Source: a bacterium (GTDB lineage Bacteria; Actinomycetota; Acidimicrobiia; Acidimicrobiales; RAAP-2). From it: a stretch of 36,582 nucleotides of DNA. Below, in pieces: positions 1 to 8,399 of this stretch. The stretch is taken from positions 1-36,582 of the forward strand of contig DAHXOD010000004.1 of assembly GCA_027365055.1 (NCBI GenBank). Reading direction: 5' to 3'. The first letter of the stretch is position 1; each line of letters opens with the position of its first letter. The notes below the pieces were generated by a model that was given only the letters and a program-made list of their open reading frames with translations, made no database searches and was not told the DNA's origin. The translations under genes and the position numbers were made by a program.

Positions 1-57
1 CGGGCCCGGCTGCAGCCGCCCGAGGGGTGGCGCGCCGGGCGTCGGAGAGCGCACAGT

Positions 58-176
58 TTCCGGTGGCCATAGCGGCGGAGAGACACCCGTTCCCATTCCG
101 AACACGGCAGTTAAGCCCGCCAGCGCCGATGGTACTTGGGGGGTAGCCCCCTGGGAGAGTAGGACGCCGCCGGGAT
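58..176 (+). rRNA. rrf: 5S ribosomal RNA
   Basis: Contains the 5S hallmark 'acacccgttcccattccgaacacggcagttaagcccgccagcgccgatggtactt...gggagagtagga'; helix I pairs ccggtggc (60-67) with gccgccgg (166-173). Confidence 0.95.
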
Positions 177-183
177 TTCTCCG

Positions 184-217
184 GACAATGCCCCCCGCTT
201 CAGCGGGGGGCATTGTC
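184..217 (+). terminator. Strong hairpin terminator downstream of the rRNA operon
   Basis: Perfect inverted repeat gacaatgccccccgct-tc-agcggggggcattgtc directly after the 5S rRNA; no long T-tract. Confidence 0.8.
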
Positions 218-328
218 GCGTCCGGGGTGGGTGTGCGGTAGTGATGCGCGGTGTCGTGCGTGCCAGGTGGCCGGTGCCGGTCGTTGAGGCTGTGCTGTCG
301 GCGGGCTGGCCGGAGCTACAATCGTCGG

Positions 329-1789
329 ATGTCACCTCCTCCTTCTGGTTCGTCGCGGTCGCGCGCATCAGGTGGTGGTGGTGGGGCCCGTCGCGGCGTG
401 TCCCGTGGTTCGGGTGTTGGAGGTGCGGCACCCCGGACGCCTGGTGGAAAGGGTGGAAAGGGACGTGGTGGCGGCTCGGGGGGTGCCTCGGGTGGGAATC
501 GGAGTCGCACCGGGGGTACGGGGGGTTCCGGTGGTCGGACTGCGACGGCCGGTTCGGACCGACCAGAGTCTGGCTCTGGGGGCACCGGCTACAAGGGGGC
601 CGCCTCGAAGGGAGCCGGCTACAAGGGCACCGGCTACAAGGGGGCCGCCTCGACGCGGGCCGGCTACAAGGGGGGCGGCTACAAGGGCACCGCCTCGAAG
701 GGGGCCGGCTACAAGGGGGCCGGCGGCAATCGTTCCGCGGGGAAGGACGCTGACGGCAGTTCGGACTCCGGGTCGAACCGGCCCCGTCGGGTCACTCCCC
801 CTGGCACCCCCACCGGGGCACGGCGTGATGGTTCGAGCAGGTCCGCGGATCCTCGGGATGGGCGGCCGGCACGGACCGCAGTGGTCCGCAAGGGTTGGGG
901 CAGCGTGGCTCGTCGTGGAGCGAGCGCCGTGCGCGACGGCGTCGATCATGGTCCCGACCTGGACACCCCGGAGGGTCGTCGGGGCGCTCGGCGGCGAACC
1001 GATGAGTTCGTCCCGGAGCAGTGGATCGAGGAGGACCGGAGCCCCGGTCGCCGCTCCGCTCCGCGGTCGGTCTCTCGCCGGGCAGTGGCACCCCCGGCAG
1101 AGCTTCCGGCGGATATCGCCAACGAGCTCGCTTCTGCGGCCGGCCCTGACTGGAGTCATCTCCGCGAACGCATGACCGAGCGAATGGCGGCGGGAATCGG
1201 TGCGTACGAGCGGGAGCGCTACCGGGACGCGTCCCGGATACTGAAGACGGTTGCCGACGCGATCCCCAATGCCCCGTCCCTGCGTGAGCTACTGGCCCTC
1301 AGTCAGTATCATCAAGGGTTCTGGAAGGCGGCGCTGGTCAATTTGGAGGCGTACGCCGCACTGACCGGATCAGTCGACCAACATCCGGTGCGGATGGACT
1401 GTCAGCGTGCGCTCGGGCGTCCCCGAAGGGTGGAGACCCTCTTCACCGAGCTGCGTCACGGTTCGCCCGACCCTGAAGTGCTCTCGGAGGGTCGGCTGGT
1501 GCTGGCTGGTACCCGTGCCGACGCTGGGGATCTGGCCGGGGCGATCGGGTTGCTCGTCGATGCGGGCGCTGGTCGTCTGGTGAGAAATCCGGCCGAACGC
1601 CACCTCCGTCAGTGGTACCTGCTGGCCGATCTGACGGAACGTTCTGGCGATGTGCCGAGGGCCCGCGAGTTGTTCCTCCGGGTAGCAGCGACCGACCCTG
1701 AGGCGTTCGATGTCGCCTTGCGGCTCGAGGCGCTGGGTTCCGTGCCGCGCCGTCGGCGGAAGGAGGCCGGCCCCCGTCCCGAGCGCTGA
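329..1789 (+). CDS. TPR-like protein with a low-complexity Gly/Lys/Tyr/Ser N-terminal region
   Basis: Start placed at ATG 329 (the ORF-track start at 251 is upstream of the promoter-like TACAAT at 317-322). The C-terminal half has alpha-helical TPR-like repeats (AYERERYRDASRILKTVADAIPNAPSLRELLALSQYHQGFWKAALVNLEAY; ...DVPRARELFLRVAATDPEAFDVALRLEALG), resembling a TPR protein family common in Actinobacteria. The N-terminus holds ten 5-aa repeats. Confidence 0.8.
   Translation: MSPPPSGSSRSRASGGGGGARRGVSRGSGVGGAAPRTPGGKGGKGRGGGSGGASGGNRSRTGGTGGSGGRTATAGSDRPESGSGGTGYKGAASKGAGYKGTGYKGAASTRAGYKGGGYKGTASKGAGYKGAGGNRSAGKDADGSSDSGSNRPRRVTPPGTPTGARRDGSSRSADPRDGRPARTAVVRKGWGSVARRGASAVRDGVDHGPDLDTPEGRRGARRRTDEFVPEQWIEEDRSPGRRSAPRSVSRRAVAPPAELPADIANELASAAGPDWSHLRERMTERMAAGIGAYERERYRDASRILKTVADAIPNAPSLRELLALSQYHQGFWKAALVNLEAYAALTGSVDQHPVRMDCQRALGRPRRVETLFTELRHGSPDPEVLSEGRLVLAGTRADAGDLAGAIGLLVDAGAGRLVRNPAERHLRQWYLLADLTERSGDVPRARELFLRVAATDPEAFDVALRLEALGSVPRRRRKEAGPRPER
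581..730 (+). repeat. Ten in-frame 15-bp degenerate tandem repeats (GxGYK/GxASK pentapeptides)
   Basis: Translation GTGYK-GAASK-GAGYK-GTGYK-GAAST-RAGYK-GGGYK-GTASK-GAGYK-GAGGN, read directly from the sequence. Confidence 0.95.
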
Positions 1790-1843
1790 CCGGGGGTCGG
1801 CGGTGGCTTTTCGGCCGTGGCCACCTGCCGGTAGGCTCGCCCG

Positions 1844-2893
1844 ATGCATCTCGAACAACTCCTTGGCGACGAAGCGGAGTCGCTGCTCAACCACCAGGCA
1901 ACGGCGTTCCCGGCTGCTCTGCTCACCTTGCCCGGTCCTGGTCACCTGGAGGAGGTGTTCCTCCACTCCGATCGATCCCCCACGGTGCTGCGTAATCTCG
2001 GGATGCTGCAGGGGACCGGTCGCCTGGCCGGGACCGGCTACCTCTCCATCCTTCCGGTCGACCAGGGGATCGAGCACTCGGCGGGAGCCAGTTTTGCCAA
2101 GGTTCCGGCCTATTTCGACCCGGCCCGTCTCTGTGACCTGGCGATCGCCGCCGACTGCAACGCAATTGCCACCACCTTGGGTGGTTTGGGCATCGTCGCT
2201 CGCCGCTACGTCCACAAGATCCCGTTCATCGTCAAGCTGAACCACAACGACTTTCTGAACTATCCCAACACGTACGACCAGGTGTTGTTCGGACAGGCCC
2301 AACAGGCCAGCGATCTCGGGGCCGTCGGTGTGGGCGCCACGATCTACTTCGGATCGCCGGAGGCGGATCGTCAGATCGTGGAGGTCTCCCGAGCGTTCGC
2401 CGAGGCTCATCGTCTCGGCATGTTCACCGTGCTCTGGTGCTATCTGCGCAACAGTGCGTTCAAACAAGGCGACACCGACTACCACCTCTCTGCGGATCTG
2501 ACCGGCCAGGCCAATCATCTCGGTGTCACCATCGAAGCTGACCTGATCAAGCAGAAGCAGCCGGAGAACAACGGGGGCTACAACGCACTCTCCTTCGGGA
2601 AGACCGACCCGCTCGTCTACAGCCAGCTGACCACCGACCATCCCATCGACCTGACCCGTTGGCAGGTGGCCTGCTGCTACGCCGGACGGGTTGGACTGAT
2701 CAACTCGGGTGGCGAGTCGAAGGGCGACGACGATCTCGCCCAAGCGGTCCGGACCGCGGTGATCAACAAGCGGGCCGGAGGTGCCGGCCTGATCGTCGGG
2801 CGCAAGGCGTTCCAACGTCCCATCGACGAAGGCGCCGCCTTGATCCATTCGATCCAGGACGTGTACCTCGATCCGGAGGTCACCATCGCCTGA
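1844..2893 (+). CDS. fbaB: Class I fructose-bisphosphate aldolase (FbaB/DhnA type)
   Basis: 349 aa; motifs [15 protein letters not shown] and [12 protein letters not shown] (Schiff-base Lys region), typical of this aldolase family. Confidence 0.88.
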   Translation: MHLEQLLGDEAESLLNHQATAFPAALLTLPGPGHLEEVFLHSDRSPTVLRNLGMLQGTGRLAGTGYLSILPVDQGIEHSAGASFAKVPAYFDPARLCDLAIAADCNAIATTLGGLGIVARRYVHKIPFIVKLNHNDFLNYPNTYDQVLFGQAQQASDLGAVGVGATIYFGSPEADRQIVEVSRAFAEAHRLGMFTVLWCYLRNSAFKQGDTDYHLSADLTGQANHLGVTIEADLIKQKQPENNGGYNALSFGKTDPLVYSQLTTDHPIDLTRWQVACCYAGRVGLINSGGESKGDDDLAQAVRTAVINKRAGGAGLIVGRKAFQRPIDEGAALIHSIQDVYLDPEVTIA

Positions 2894-2962
2894 GCGGCCA
2901 CCGACCGGGCCGCACTGCCAGTGCTCGTCCCGGGCCAACGCCGGTGCCGGTGCGTCCAGCGT

Positions 2963-2968
2963 TACACT
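2963..2968 (+). promoter_or_regulatory. Putative -10 element (TACACT) for the kor operon
   Basis: TANNNT motif in the fbaB-korA intergenic region; implies a leader of about 250 nt. Confidence 0.4.
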
Positions 2969-3097
2969 GTGGCGGGGGCTCGCCTTGCTTCATGGGCGCA
3001 CGCTGTCCGGTCCGCCGCCACTCGGGACGGCCCCGAGCTGGTCCCGGTGCACGCCGGGGGCGCGCCCGTCTCCGACCGGGTCGGAGCCCTCGGCGCC

Positions 3098-3212
3098 ACC
3101 AGCAGCAGCAGTAGTAGCAGCAATACAGCAGCAGTAGCAGTAGCAGCAGAGCAGCAGCAGCAATACAGAGCAGTTCCAGTGCAGAGCAGTTCGAACAACC
3201 AGCAGTACGAGC
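3098..3212 (+). repeat. CAG/TAG trinucleotide-like low-complexity tract in the kor 5' leader
   Basis: accagcagcagcagtagtagcagcaatacagcagcagtagcagtagcagcagagcagcagcagcaatacagagcag...; compositionally unlike flanking DNA. Confidence 0.9.
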
Positions 3213-3228
3213 CACAATGAGGAGCACG

Positions 3229-5211
3229 GTGTCTGACACCTCGAGCAAAGAGCATCCGCCCCAGCTACTCGATCGCGTGGTGATTCGGTTCGCCGGCGAC
3301 TCGGGCGACGGGATGCAGCTGGCGGGAGATCGGTTCACCACGTCCTCGGCGTTGCTCGGGAACGACCTGGCGACGTTCCCGGACTTTCCGGCGGAGATCC
3401 GGGCGCCGGCTGGCACGTTGGCTGGTGTGTCTGCTTTTCAGGTGCACATCTCCGACCACGACATCTCGACCCCGGGGGATGCGCCGAACGTGCTGGTGGC
3501 CATGAACCCCGCTGCGCTCCGGGCCAATCTCGACACCCTGCCTCCGGGTGCGACCATCATTGTGAACGTCGACGCCTTCGAGGAGCGCAATCTGCGCAAG
3601 GCGGGGTACGAAGTGAACCCGCTCGGGGACGGGAGCCTGTCGGCCTACACCGTCTACGAGGTACCGATGACCTCGATCACCACCGAGGTGTCCAAAGATG
3701 CCGGGGTCAAGCCCCGGGACGCCGAACGGTCGAAGAACTTCTTCGCACTCGGGCTGATCAGCTGGCTCTACACCCGGCCGGTCGAGGCCACCGCGGCCTG
3801 GGTGAACGAGCGCTACGCCGACAAGCCGCTGGTCCAAGAGGCCAACCTCCGGGCGCTGAAGGCCGGATTCCACTTCGGCGAGACCGCCGAGCTGTTCGAG
3901 TCCTCCTACGAGGTGCGTCCGGCGGAACTGGCACCCGGGGAGTACGTCAACATCACGGGGAACACGGCCACCGCCTGGGGGTTGATCGCCGCGGCCAGCC
4001 GCAGTGGCCTGCCGCTCTTCCTCGGCACCTACCCGATCACTCCGGCCTCCGACATCCTCCACGAGCTCTCCAAGCACAAGGAGTTCGGTGTCCGCACCTT
4101 TCAGGCCGAGGACGAGATTGCCGGGATCGGCGCCGCTCTCGGCGCCTCGTTCGGCGGCGCTCTCGGCGTGACCACCACCTCCGGACCGGGGATCGACCTC
4201 AAGGCGGAGATGATCGGACTGGCCATCAACCTGGAGCTGCCGCTGCTCATCATCGACGTCCAGCGGGGGGGACCCTCGACCGGTCTTCCCACCAAGACGG
4301 AGCAGGCCGACCTGCTCCATGCCATGTACGGCCGCCATGGTGAGGCCCCGTTGCCGATCGTGGCGCCCAAGACCCCCTCGGACTGCTTTGCGGCGACCCT
4401 CGAGGCGGCCCGCCTGGCCGTCAAGTACCGCACACCGGTGATGCTGCTCTCGGACGGCTACCTGGCCAACGGTACCGAGCCCTGGCGACTTCCCGAGATC
4501 GACGAGCTTCCGGTGATTGATCCCGGCTTCGCCACCGGAACCAATCATGTCGACGGAGACGGCGTTGCGGCGTTCTGGCCATATCTCCGCGATCCTGACA
4601 CCCTGGCCCGACCGTGGGCCCCGCCGGGACTCGCCGGTCTGGAGCATCGCATCGGGGGCCTCGAGAAGGAGGACGGGACCGGCAACGTCAACTACGACGG
4701 CGCCAATCACGAACGGATGACCCGGCTACGCGCCGCCAAGATCGCCGGCATCGCCAACGACATTCCCCCGACCGAGCTCGATCCCGGTGAGGGTGACGCA
4801 GCCATTCTGGTCATCGGCTGGGGGTCGACCTACGGGGCGATCGCGGCCGGCGTGCAGCGGGCCAGAGCCCGTGGCCACCAGGTGGCCCACGCACATCTCG
4901 ACCACCTCAACCCGTTCCCGGCCGACTTGGGCGACGTGCTGTCCCGCTACGAGAAGGTGCTGGTCCCCGAGGTCAACCTGGGGCAGCTCAGCCGGTTGCT
5001 CCGGGCCGAGTACCTGGTCGACGCCATCTCCTTCACCCAGGTCAAGGGCGTGCCGTTCCGGGCGGCCTCGATGGAGTCCGCCATCCTTGAGCTGATCAAC
5101 GCCCGAGGCGTGGGCCCGGTGCCGGGTGGCCCCTCGGAGGGGGCCCCACCCGCCGAGCACCCCGGCCGAACGTTCCCGTCCAACGGTTCCAACGGAAAGG
5201 TGGCCGACTGA
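3229..5211 (+). CDS. korA: 2-oxoacid (2-oxoglutarate):ferredoxin oxidoreductase, fused gamma-alpha subunit
   Basis: Motifs RFAGDSGDGMQLAGDRF (gamma domain) and TYPITPASDILHELSKHKEFGVRTFQAEDEIAGIGAALGASFGGALGVTTTSGPG (alpha domain). Start moved from ATG 3217 to GTG 3229 because AGGAG (3220-3224) is well spaced for it. Confidence 0.9.
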   Translation: MSDTSSKEHPPQLLDRVVIRFAGDSGDGMQLAGDRFTTSSALLGNDLATFPDFPAEIRAPAGTLAGVSAFQVHISDHDISTPGDAPNVLVAMNPAALRANLDTLPPGATIIVNVDAFEERNLRKAGYEVNPLGDGSLSAYTVYEVPMTSITTEVSKDAGVKPRDAERSKNFFALGLISWLYTRPVEATAAWVNERYADKPLVQEANLRALKAGFHFGETAELFESSYEVRPAELAPGEYVNITGNTATAWGLIAAASRSGLPLFLGTYPITPASDILHELSKHKEFGVRTFQAEDEIAGIGAALGASFGGALGVTTTSGPGIDLKAEMIGLAINLELPLLIIDVQRGGPSTGLPTKTEQADLLHAMYGRHGEAPLPIVAPKTPSDCFAATLEAARLAVKYRTPVMLLSDGYLANGTEPWRLPEIDELPVIDPGFATGTNHVDGDGVAAFWPYLRDPDTLARPWAPPGLAGLEHRIGGLEKEDGTGNVNYDGANHERMTRLRAAKIAGIANDIPPTELDPGEGDAAILVIGWGSTYGAIAAGVQRARARGHQVAHAHLDHLNPFPADLGDVLSRYEKVLVPEVNLGQLSRLLRAEYLVDAISFTQVKGVPFRAASMESAILELINARGVGPVPGGPSEGAPPAEHPGRTFPSNGSNGKVAD

Positions 5212-6263
5212 TGACTGATCTGGCCGACGCCCCGACCGGCGACCAAGCGGTCGCTGTCCCGCTCACCACCCGCAAGGACTGGTCGTCCGACCAAGAGGTC
5301 CGGTGGTGCCCCGGCTGCGGTGACTACTCGATCCTCGCTGCGGTCCAGATGCTGATGCCCGAGCTCGGTGTCCGTCGTGAGCGCACGGTCTTCCTCTCCG
5401 GGATCGGCTGCGCAGCTCGGTTCCCGTACTACATGAACACCTACGGCTTGCACTCCATCCACGGGAGGGCTCCGGCCATTGCCACCGGTTTGGCGGCCAC
5501 CCGGCCCGACCTCGACGTGTGGGTGGTGACCGGCGACGGCGATTCGTTGTCGATCGGCGGGAACCACTTGATCCACGCGCTCCGGCGCAACATCAACATC
5601 ACCATTCTGCTGTTCAACAATCAGATTTACGGACTGACCAAGGGGCAGTACTCGCCCACCTCCGAGGTCCACAAGGTCACCAAGTCCACACCCTTCGGGT
5701 CGCTGGAGCAGCCGTTCAATCCACTCAGCCTGGCGTTGGGCGCCGAGGCGACCTTCGTCGCCCGTACCCACGACATGGATCGCAAGCACATGATGGAGGT
5801 GTTCCGCCGCGCCCATGCGCACCGGGGTGCGTCGTTCGTCGAGATCTACCAGAACTGCAACGTGTTCAATGACGGAGCATTCGAGGCGATCACCGGGAAG
5901 GACCAACGGGCGGACATGCTGATTCCCCTGGTCCACGGCGCACCGATCCGTTTCGGCACCGAAGGCCAGCGTGGCGTGGTGATGCGGACCGACGGAACGG
6001 TCGAGATCGTGGATGCCACGTCGGTGGACGAGTCGGAACTGCTGGTCCACGACGAGCACCGCGACAACCCGGGTCTGGCGTTCCAGCTGAGCCACCTGGC
6101 CGCCGGACCGACCGAGCCGACCCCGGTCGGGATCTTCCGCGACGTCGAGCGCCCCGAGTACGGGACCGAGATGCGTCGCCAGGTCGACCAGGTCATCGAG
6201 CGGAGGGGGCCGGGCGACCTCCACCACCTGTTGCGCTCCGGCTCGTCGTGGACGGTGGAGTAG
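5211..6263 (+). CDS. korB: 2-oxoacid (2-oxoglutarate):ferredoxin oxidoreductase, beta subunit
   Basis: WCPGCGDYSILAAVQ, GIGCAARFPYYMNTYGLHSIHGRAPAIATGL and GDGDSLSIGGNHLIHALRRN (TPP-binding); TGATG junction with korA. Confidence 0.92.
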   Translation: MTDLADAPTGDQAVAVPLTTRKDWSSDQEVRWCPGCGDYSILAAVQMLMPELGVRRERTVFLSGIGCAARFPYYMNTYGLHSIHGRAPAIATGLAATRPDLDVWVVTGDGDSLSIGGNHLIHALRRNINITILLFNNQIYGLTKGQYSPTSEVHKVTKSTPFGSLEQPFNPLSLALGAEATFVARTHDMDRKHMMEVFRRAHAHRGASFVEIYQNCNVFNDGAFEAITGKDQRADMLIPLVHGAPIRFGTEGQRGVVMRTDGTVEIVDATSVDESELLVHDEHRDNPGLAFQLSHLAAGPTEPTPVGIFRDVERPEYGTEMRRQVDQVIERRGPGDLHHLLRSGSSWTVE

Positions 6264-6291
6264 CGCCGGGGCGAACGACGGTCGAGGTGCC

Positions 6292-7341
6292 TCAACCGGC
6301 CAGGCGTTTCACCGTCTCGATCAGGTCGACGGCGCGCTGATCGCCCACCGGGACCGGAGCGACCTGGAGGTGGGTGACGCCTGCTTCGCCATAGGCGGCG
6401 ATGCGCTCGGCGACGTATCCTTCGGGCCCACACAGCGTGGTGCGTTCGAGGAGTTCATCGGGCACGGCAGCGGCGGCATCCTGTTTGTGCCCCGCGAGGT
6501 AGAGGTCCTGGATCTTGGCCGCCGCCTCCGCGTAGCCCGCTCGGACCGCCACCTCGTTGTAGAAGTTCTTCCCCTTGGCGCCCATGCCGCCGATGTACAG
6601 AGCGAGCATCGATCGGGAGAAGTCACGCACCGCCATGACGTCGGGGCCTTCACCGATGGCCAGCGATCCGCCGGCGGTGATCTGGAGCGGTCCGAGGGCG
6701 GGATCCCGGCGGGACGCGCCGTCGGCGAGCGCCGAACCCCACACCTCCTTGGCCACCTCGGGGACGAAGATCATCGGGATCCAGCCGTCAGCCACTTCGG
6801 CGGTGAGCGCCACGTTCTTCTCCCCCAAGGAGGCCACCCAGATCGGGATGGAGGGGCGGACCGGGTGGCCGATGATCTTGAGGGCCTTGCCCAGGCCGGT
6901 GCCCTGGTTCGGCGGAAGCGGGAGGGTGAACACCGAACCGTCGTAGGACAGTGGCGCCTCGCGGGCCCAGGTCAACCGGCAGATGTCGATCATCTCGCGG
7001 GTACGAGCCAACGGCTTCGTGTAGGGCACGCCGTGGAATCCTTCGATCACCTGGGGGCCGGACGCGCCCAGTCCGAGGTGGAACCGGCCGTCGGACAGTG
7101 CGTCGATGCCCGCCGCGGTCATGGCGACCAGCGTGGGCGTGCGGGTGTAGATGGGGAGGATCGCCGCGCCGATCTCGACCCGTTTGGTCAAGGCGGCCAG
7201 GTACCCCATGAGGCTGGGGCTGTCATAGCCATAGGCCTCGGCCACCCAGACCAGATCGAGTCCTCCCTGTTCGAGCTCGGCCACTTGGGCGGCCGCCTGG
7301 CGGAATCCACCGGCGTAGCTGAGCATCGTGGTGATCTTCAT
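6292..7341 (-). CDS. LLM class F420-dependent (luciferase-like) oxidoreductase
   Basis: MKITTMLSYAGGFRQAAAQVAELEQGGLDLVWVAEAYGYDSPSLMGYLAALTKRVEIGAAILPIYTRTPTLVAMTAAGIDALSDGRFHLGLGASGPQVIEG; SD ggagg upstream of ATG 7341. Confidence 0.88.
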   Translation of the reverse strand: MKITTMLSYAGGFRQAAAQVAELEQGGLDLVWVAEAYGYDSPSLMGYLAALTKRVEIGAAILPIYTRTPTLVAMTAAGIDALSDGRFHLGLGASGPQVIEGFHGVPYTKPLARTREMIDICRLTWAREAPLSYDGSVFTLPLPPNQGTGLGKALKIIGHPVRPSIPIWVASLGEKNVALTAEVADGWIPMIFVPEVAKEVWGSALADGASRRDPALGPLQITAGGSLAIGEGPDVMAVRDFSRSMLALYIGGMGAKGKNFYNEVAVRAGYAEAAAKIQDLYLAGHKQDAAAAVPDELLERTTLCGPEGYVAERIAAYGEAGVTHLQVAPVPVGDQRAVDLIETVKRLAG

Positions 7342-7439
7342 CGACTGTCCTCCATCGGGTGCGACGTGCAACCCCGTGGGCACGTTAGCCAACGGGACCG
7401 GATGGGGTCGACGCCTGCTCGGCAGTCCACGGCACCGGT

Positions 7440-8309
7440 TCAGTACAACGGTGGCGTACTCCCGGGAAACAGGTCGGGGAGCCCGTCGCTGACGCGCCCG
7501 GGGAATCGCGGCGGTCGCTTGTCGAGGAACGAAGCGATCCCCTCGTGGGCATCCTCCGAGGGCCCGCGGAACGACATGGCCAGCGAGTCCGCTCGATGCG
7601 CATCCATCGGATGGGTCGCGCCCAGCATCGTCCACAGCAGGCGGCGAGTCAGTGCGACCGAGACCGGAGCGGTGTGCTCGGCGATCTCCACGGCGAGATC
7701 GTGGGCCGCGGCGGCCAAGTCGCCCGCTGGGTGCACGCTGCGGACCAACCCGCCCCGCCGCGCTTCGGCGGCATCGAACACCCTGCCGGTGGCCATCCAC
7801 TCCATGGCCTGGCCGATGCCGACCAGGCGCGGAAGGAACCAGCTCGAGGCAGCCTCGGGGACCAGGCCGCGCCGGGTGAAGACGAACCCGAACCTGGCTT
7901 GGTCCGAAGCCAAACGTACGTCCATCGGCAGCGTCAGCGTGACACCTACCCCGACAGCAGGACCGTTGATCGCGGCGATCACCGGCTTCACCGAGTCGAA
8001 GATCCGGAGCGCCACGGTGCCACCACCGTCTCGGGGGACCGCCGCGCCGGAACGGTGGGCGATCCGGTCGAACGTGGCCGCTCCGTCACCGAGGTCGGCG
8101 CCGGCGCAGAACGCTCGACCGGAACCGGTCACGATCACGGCGCGGACCTCGTCGTCGCGGTCCGTCGCGTCGAACGCGTCGATCAGCTCCTTGCGCATCG
8201 TGTCGGTGAAGGCGTTGAGTCGCTCGGGACGGTGCAGGGTGATGGTGGCGATCCGCTCCGCGATCTGGAGTTCGATGGTCGTGTACCGGTCGACGGTCAC
8301 GGTCTCCAC
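7440..8309 (-). CDS. Enoyl-CoA hydratase/isomerase family protein
   Basis: IATITLHRPERLNAFTDTMRKELIDAFDATDRDDEVRAVIVTGSGRAFCAGADL: crotonase fold; GTG start. Confidence 0.9.
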   Translation of the reverse strand: METVTVDRYTTIELQIAERIATITLHRPERLNAFTDTMRKELIDAFDATDRDDEVRAVIVTGSGRAFCAGADLGDGAATFDRIAHRSGAAVPRDGGGTVALRIFDSVKPVIAAINGPAVGVGVTLTLPMDVRLASDQARFGFVFTRRGLVPEAASSWFLPRLVGIGQAMEWMATGRVFDAAEARRGGLVRSVHPAGDLAAAAHDLAVEIAEHTAPVSVALTRRLLWTMLGATHPMDAHRADSLAMSFRGPSEDAHEGIASFLDKRPPRFPGRVSDGLPDLFPGSTPPLY

Positions 8310-8399
8310 CGGGTGTGCGTGTGCATGTCGGTCGCAATGCCTCCTTCGTCATCTGCGGCGGTCCGAGTGTGTCGAGATCATCGGTCCCCGTCCTGCGGG

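Noticed and set aside
111-1175. Overlapping long ORFs on both strands across the 5S rRNA and the TPR-protein repeat (111-431-, 241-753+, 316-585-, 368-1159-, 372-1175+)
   Set aside because: High GC content and a repeat unit divisible by three keep several frames open; only the frame starting at 329 yields a recognisable TPR domain and has a promoter-like element at its start.
1370-2938. 522-aa minus-strand ORF opposite fbaB
   Set aside because: Antisense frame of a confidently identified aldolase; composition (G/R/D/V-rich, no recognisable domain) is typical of GC-rich shadow ORFs.
3098-3212. CAG tract as a CRISPR array or mobile-element end
   Set aside because: Units are 3 nt, there are no spacers, no terminal inverted repeats and no transposase nearby.
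3265-4710. 481-aa minus-strand ORF opposite korA
   Set aside because: Shadow ORF; no motif recognised and the sense strand is a clear KorA.
8310-8330. Alternating purine-pyrimidine tract gggtgtgcgtgtgcatgtcgg as a possible Z-DNA element
   Set aside because: Only about 15 nt long and interrupted; too weak to support a structural claim.
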